Below, in pieces: positions 11,764 through 13,260 of a stretch of DNA of 13,260 nucleotides; position 1 is the stretch's first letter; every line of letters starts with the position of its first letter. The position numbers and the translations under genes were made by a program. The notes beneath the pieces are model-generated. The model was not told the DNA's origin. It was given only the letters and a program-made list of their open reading frames with translations, and did not search any database. Source of the DNA: Acidimicrobiia bacterium (GTDB lineage Bacteria > Actinomycetota > Acidimicrobiia > Acidimicrobiales > Ilumatobacteraceae); the NCBI GenBank assembly GCA_013821025.1, contig JACDHN010000019.1, forward strand, positions 782 to 14,041. The letters are read 5' to 3'.

Positions 11764-12698
11764 CACCGGCCCTCCAGCTCCGTGAGCAGATCGTGCTCGG
11801 TCTGGGAGACACGGCGACCAATCGCGGCGAGCTCGTGGCTCCTGGTCAACCCGTCGAGGTGGACACGTGCCTGACCTACGCACATTGTCCCCCACTTCAG
11901 CGTCGCCAGCACCCGCCACCAAAGCACCACCCCGCTGTCGACGGCAACGCCGGACTCCCGCTCGTACGCACGGTACAGCTGGTCGTACTCACCCACCCCG
12001 GCCACCGGCGCCCTGGAGCCGAATCGCCACGCCTTCGAACACAGCCAACCCAGGTCCTCCATCGGATCGCCGAGGTGCGCCAGCTCCCAGTCGAGCACCG
12101 CGACCAGCCCGCCCTCATCGATCACGAAGTTGCCGAGCCTGAAATCTCCGTGCACGATCCCCAACCCGCTCGGCGGAGGGCGGTGCGCAGCGAGCCAGCG
12201 CAAGGCCAACTCGAACACCGGGCTGGCGATGTCGAGCTCGTCGAGGTAACTGCGCGCGGCGACAAGCTGATCGAGCGCTTGCAAATGGTCGGCCTCGTCG
12301 GAATCGATGGCGTGCAAGACACCGAGCGCAGCGCCAAGCTGTCCGGCGAGCAGCGAGCGCGCCATCTCGTACCGCTGGTCGCGCAGGATCCTTCTGGCGA
12401 TGGTCTCGCCGGGGACGAGCTCGGTGATGAGGAAGCCTGCACCCGTTCCGTCGGTGCCGCTGGCCACCATCGGTGCCACCGGCACGGCGTGCCGGGCGAC
12501 GAGCCTGACCAATTCCGCCTCGTCGGGCAGGCTGCGTTCACTCCCAGGGCGCTGGAGTTGCACGACGAGCGGGCGGCCGTCGGCCACGAAGTGATACGTC
12601 TCGCGCGAGGCACCGCCGGACAAGCGCTCGATCTTGTCGATGTTCCGGGCGTCGAGGTGCTGGGCAAGCCACGCTGACAGCTGCGAACGATCGCTCAC
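11760..12698 (-). CDS. Phosphotransferase family protein (APH/choline-kinase fold)
   Basis: A 312-residue kinase-like protein of the aminoglycoside phosphotransferase superfamily. A nucleotide-loop segment S-G-G-A-S-R-E-T-Y (27-35) opens the N-lobe. The catalytic loop is H-G-D-F-R-L-G-N-F (183-191), with Asp185 and Asn190, and the metal-binding Asp is in L-D-W-E-L-A (202-207), followed by L-G-D-P-M-E-D-L-G-W. It resembles the kinase domain of ACAD10/11-type proteins more than drug-resistance enzymes, so antibiotic resistance should not be inferred. The beta-3 position where kinases carry Lys reads V-Q-L-Q-R, with Arg 50 the nearest basic residue; this is common in the group. The start is a GTG at 12698; a CACGAT box 7 nt upstream is a weak -10 candidate. 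The 137 bp up to the next stop contain nothing I can name. Confidence 0.88.
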   Translation of the reverse strand: MSDRSQLSAWLAQHLDARNIDKIERLSGGASRETYHFVADGRPLVVQLQRPGSERSLPDEAELVRLVARHAVPVAPMVASGTDGTGAGFLITELVPGETIARRILRDQRYEMARSLLAGQLGAALGVLHAIDSDEADHLQALDQLVAARSYLDELDIASPVFELALRWLAAHRPPPSGLGIVHGDFRLGNFVIDEGGLVAVLDWELAHLGDPMEDLGWLCSKAWRFGSRAPVAGVGEYDQLYRAYERESGVAVDSGVVLWWRVLATLKWGTMCVGQARVHLDGLTRSHELAAIGRRVSQTEHDLLTELEGRW

Positions 12699-12835
12699 CG
12701 CAGCGATCGTGTCAGCTCACGACTTCGCTTCCAGCACCAGCGCCGCCATCTGGATCGACGTCTTGACCTGTGGTGCGACCGCATCGAGAAGGACCGAGAT
12801 CGCTGGTGGCGTTCGTCAGCCCGGGTAAGGCGACA

Positions 12836-13260
12836 TCAGCAGCCGGCGGCGCGCACGGTGGGTGTCGGGTTGATGGCCGGACCACCACCGGGATGCACCT
12901 CGAAGTGCAGGTGGGGAACGTCGGTGTTGCCAGTTGACCCCATGTATCCGACGACCTCTCCGGCGCTGACGTGGCGGCTCGAGCCGGCGAACGAGTCGAG
13001 GTGTGCGTAGTAGTAGTAGTCCCCGTTGTCTCCGGAGAGCCGCACGGCGTTGCCACCGAGCGAGTTCTGGGCGAACTCGGCATACCCGGATGTGACCGCC
13101 ACCAGTGTCGTGCCTGTCGACGCCAGCATGTCGACGCCTTCATGGCTGCGCCCACCTGAGCGAGGCGCGCCGAAGGTGTCGGCATAGGCCGATGAGCCCC
13201 GCACCGGGCACACCAGCCCCGCGGGTGGTGGTGGCGGAGGTGGTGGTGGCGGAGGTGGTG
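12836..13260 (-). CDS. M23 (LytM-type) metallopeptidase, C-terminal part (runs off window)
   Basis: 140 residues are visible and the frame is still open at the right edge, so the start lies outside; the GTG at 13213 is an internal Val. Twelve or more prolines, then A-G-L-V-C-P-V, lead into the peptidase domain. Zinc ligands of the family are present: the His and Asp of S-H-E-G-V-D, and the second His of P-H-L-H-F-E-V. The Y-Y-Y-Y-A-H-L-D stretch supplies the other active-site His region. Such enzymes cut peptide bridges in peptidoglycan outside the membrane. The polyproline stretch would be the linker to a missing N-terminal region, probably a signal or membrane anchor. The domain begins with a Cys and the protein ends in A-A-G-C, so a disulfide between the two is plausible. 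Confidence 0.9.
   Translation of the reverse strand, partial: PPPPPPPPPPPPAGLVCPVRGSSAYADTFGAPRSGGRSHEGVDMLASTGTTLVAVTSGYAEFAQNSLGGNAVRLSGDNGDYYYYAHLDSFAGSSRHVSAGEVVGYMGSTGNTDVPHLHFEVHPGGGPAINPTPTVRAAGC
13226..13260 (-). repeat. 15-bp tandem repeat encoding polyproline
   Basis: Two perfect copies and one partial copy of a 15-bp unit (plus strand tggtggtggcggagg), read on the minus strand as Pro codons CCT, CCG and CCA. The repeat runs off the window. It is a coding linker and a likely site of length variation between strains. Confidence 0.85.

Noticed and set aside
11556..12677. Plus-strand frame of over 370 codons opposite the phosphotransferase
   Set aside because: Antisense shadow of a gene with complete kinase motifs.
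11760..12698. Aminoglycoside resistance gene
   Set aside because: The fold is shared, but the sequence resembles the ACAD10/11-like group and is coupled to DUF6285; nothing points to drug modification.
12699..12835. Possible small gene between the phosphotransferase and the M23 peptidase
   Set aside because: Short frames exist but none has a start signal or recognisable protein; it reads as intergenic sequence.
1..13260. CRISPR array, transposon, phage gene, defence or toxin-antitoxin system
   Set aside because: No spaced direct repeats, terminal inverted repeats, transposase, integrase or known defence motifs were found; the content is core metabolism and cell-envelope genes.

Overview
This 13.26 kb window is a GC-rich, densely packed chromosomal segment. 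It looks like a member of Actinomycetota, probably a deep non-mycobacterial lineage such as the class Acidimicrobiia; that placement is inference and no rRNA is present. The support is a mycothiol synthase gene (mycothiol is an actinobacterial thiol), a his core followed by hisI and trpE as in other actinobacteria, frequent GTG starts, and several genes whose start lies 7-9 nt after a TANNNT box, the layout of leaderless actinobacterial transcripts. I see no tRNA, rRNA, CRISPR array, insertion sequence or phage gene.

Layout. At 1-384 (minus) is the N-terminal part of a YgfZ/GcvT-like folate-binding protein. It diverges from a three-helix membrane protein of unknown function (430-1002, plus). 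At 1030-3225 (minus) a short operon runs GroES-like protein, hisI, trpE with overlapping ends. A lipoprotein gene on the plus strand (3351-4049) diverges from that operon and converges on the next one. At 4018-8763 (minus) is the main histidine operon, hisC-hisB-hisH-hisA-hisF, with an aldo/keto reductase as its last gene; every his junction overlaps by 1-4 nt. A 65-residue helical protein (8815-9012, plus) diverges from hisC. After a gene-free 196 bp stretch with two hairpins comes nth (endonuclease III, minus), divergent from mshD (mycothiol synthase, plus). A secreted CAP-domain protein follows mshD. On the minus strand are then a DUF6285 protein and the phosphotransferase upstream of it, and the C-terminal part of an M23 peptidase with a polyproline linker that runs off the window.

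How the genes work together. HisC, HisB, HisH, HisA, HisF and HisI cover the middle and late steps of histidine synthesis: PR-AMP ring opening, ProFAR isomerisation, IGP formation, dehydration and transamination. hisG, hisE, hisD and a histidinol-phosphate phosphatase are not here and must lie elsewhere. TrpE opens the tryptophan branch and its start lies inside hisI, so the two pathways are coupled in expression. The region is mostly ordinary core metabolism. The points most worth following are the compact, partly shared divergent promoters, the lone GroES-like gene at the head of hisI-trpE, and the genes that split the his cluster.
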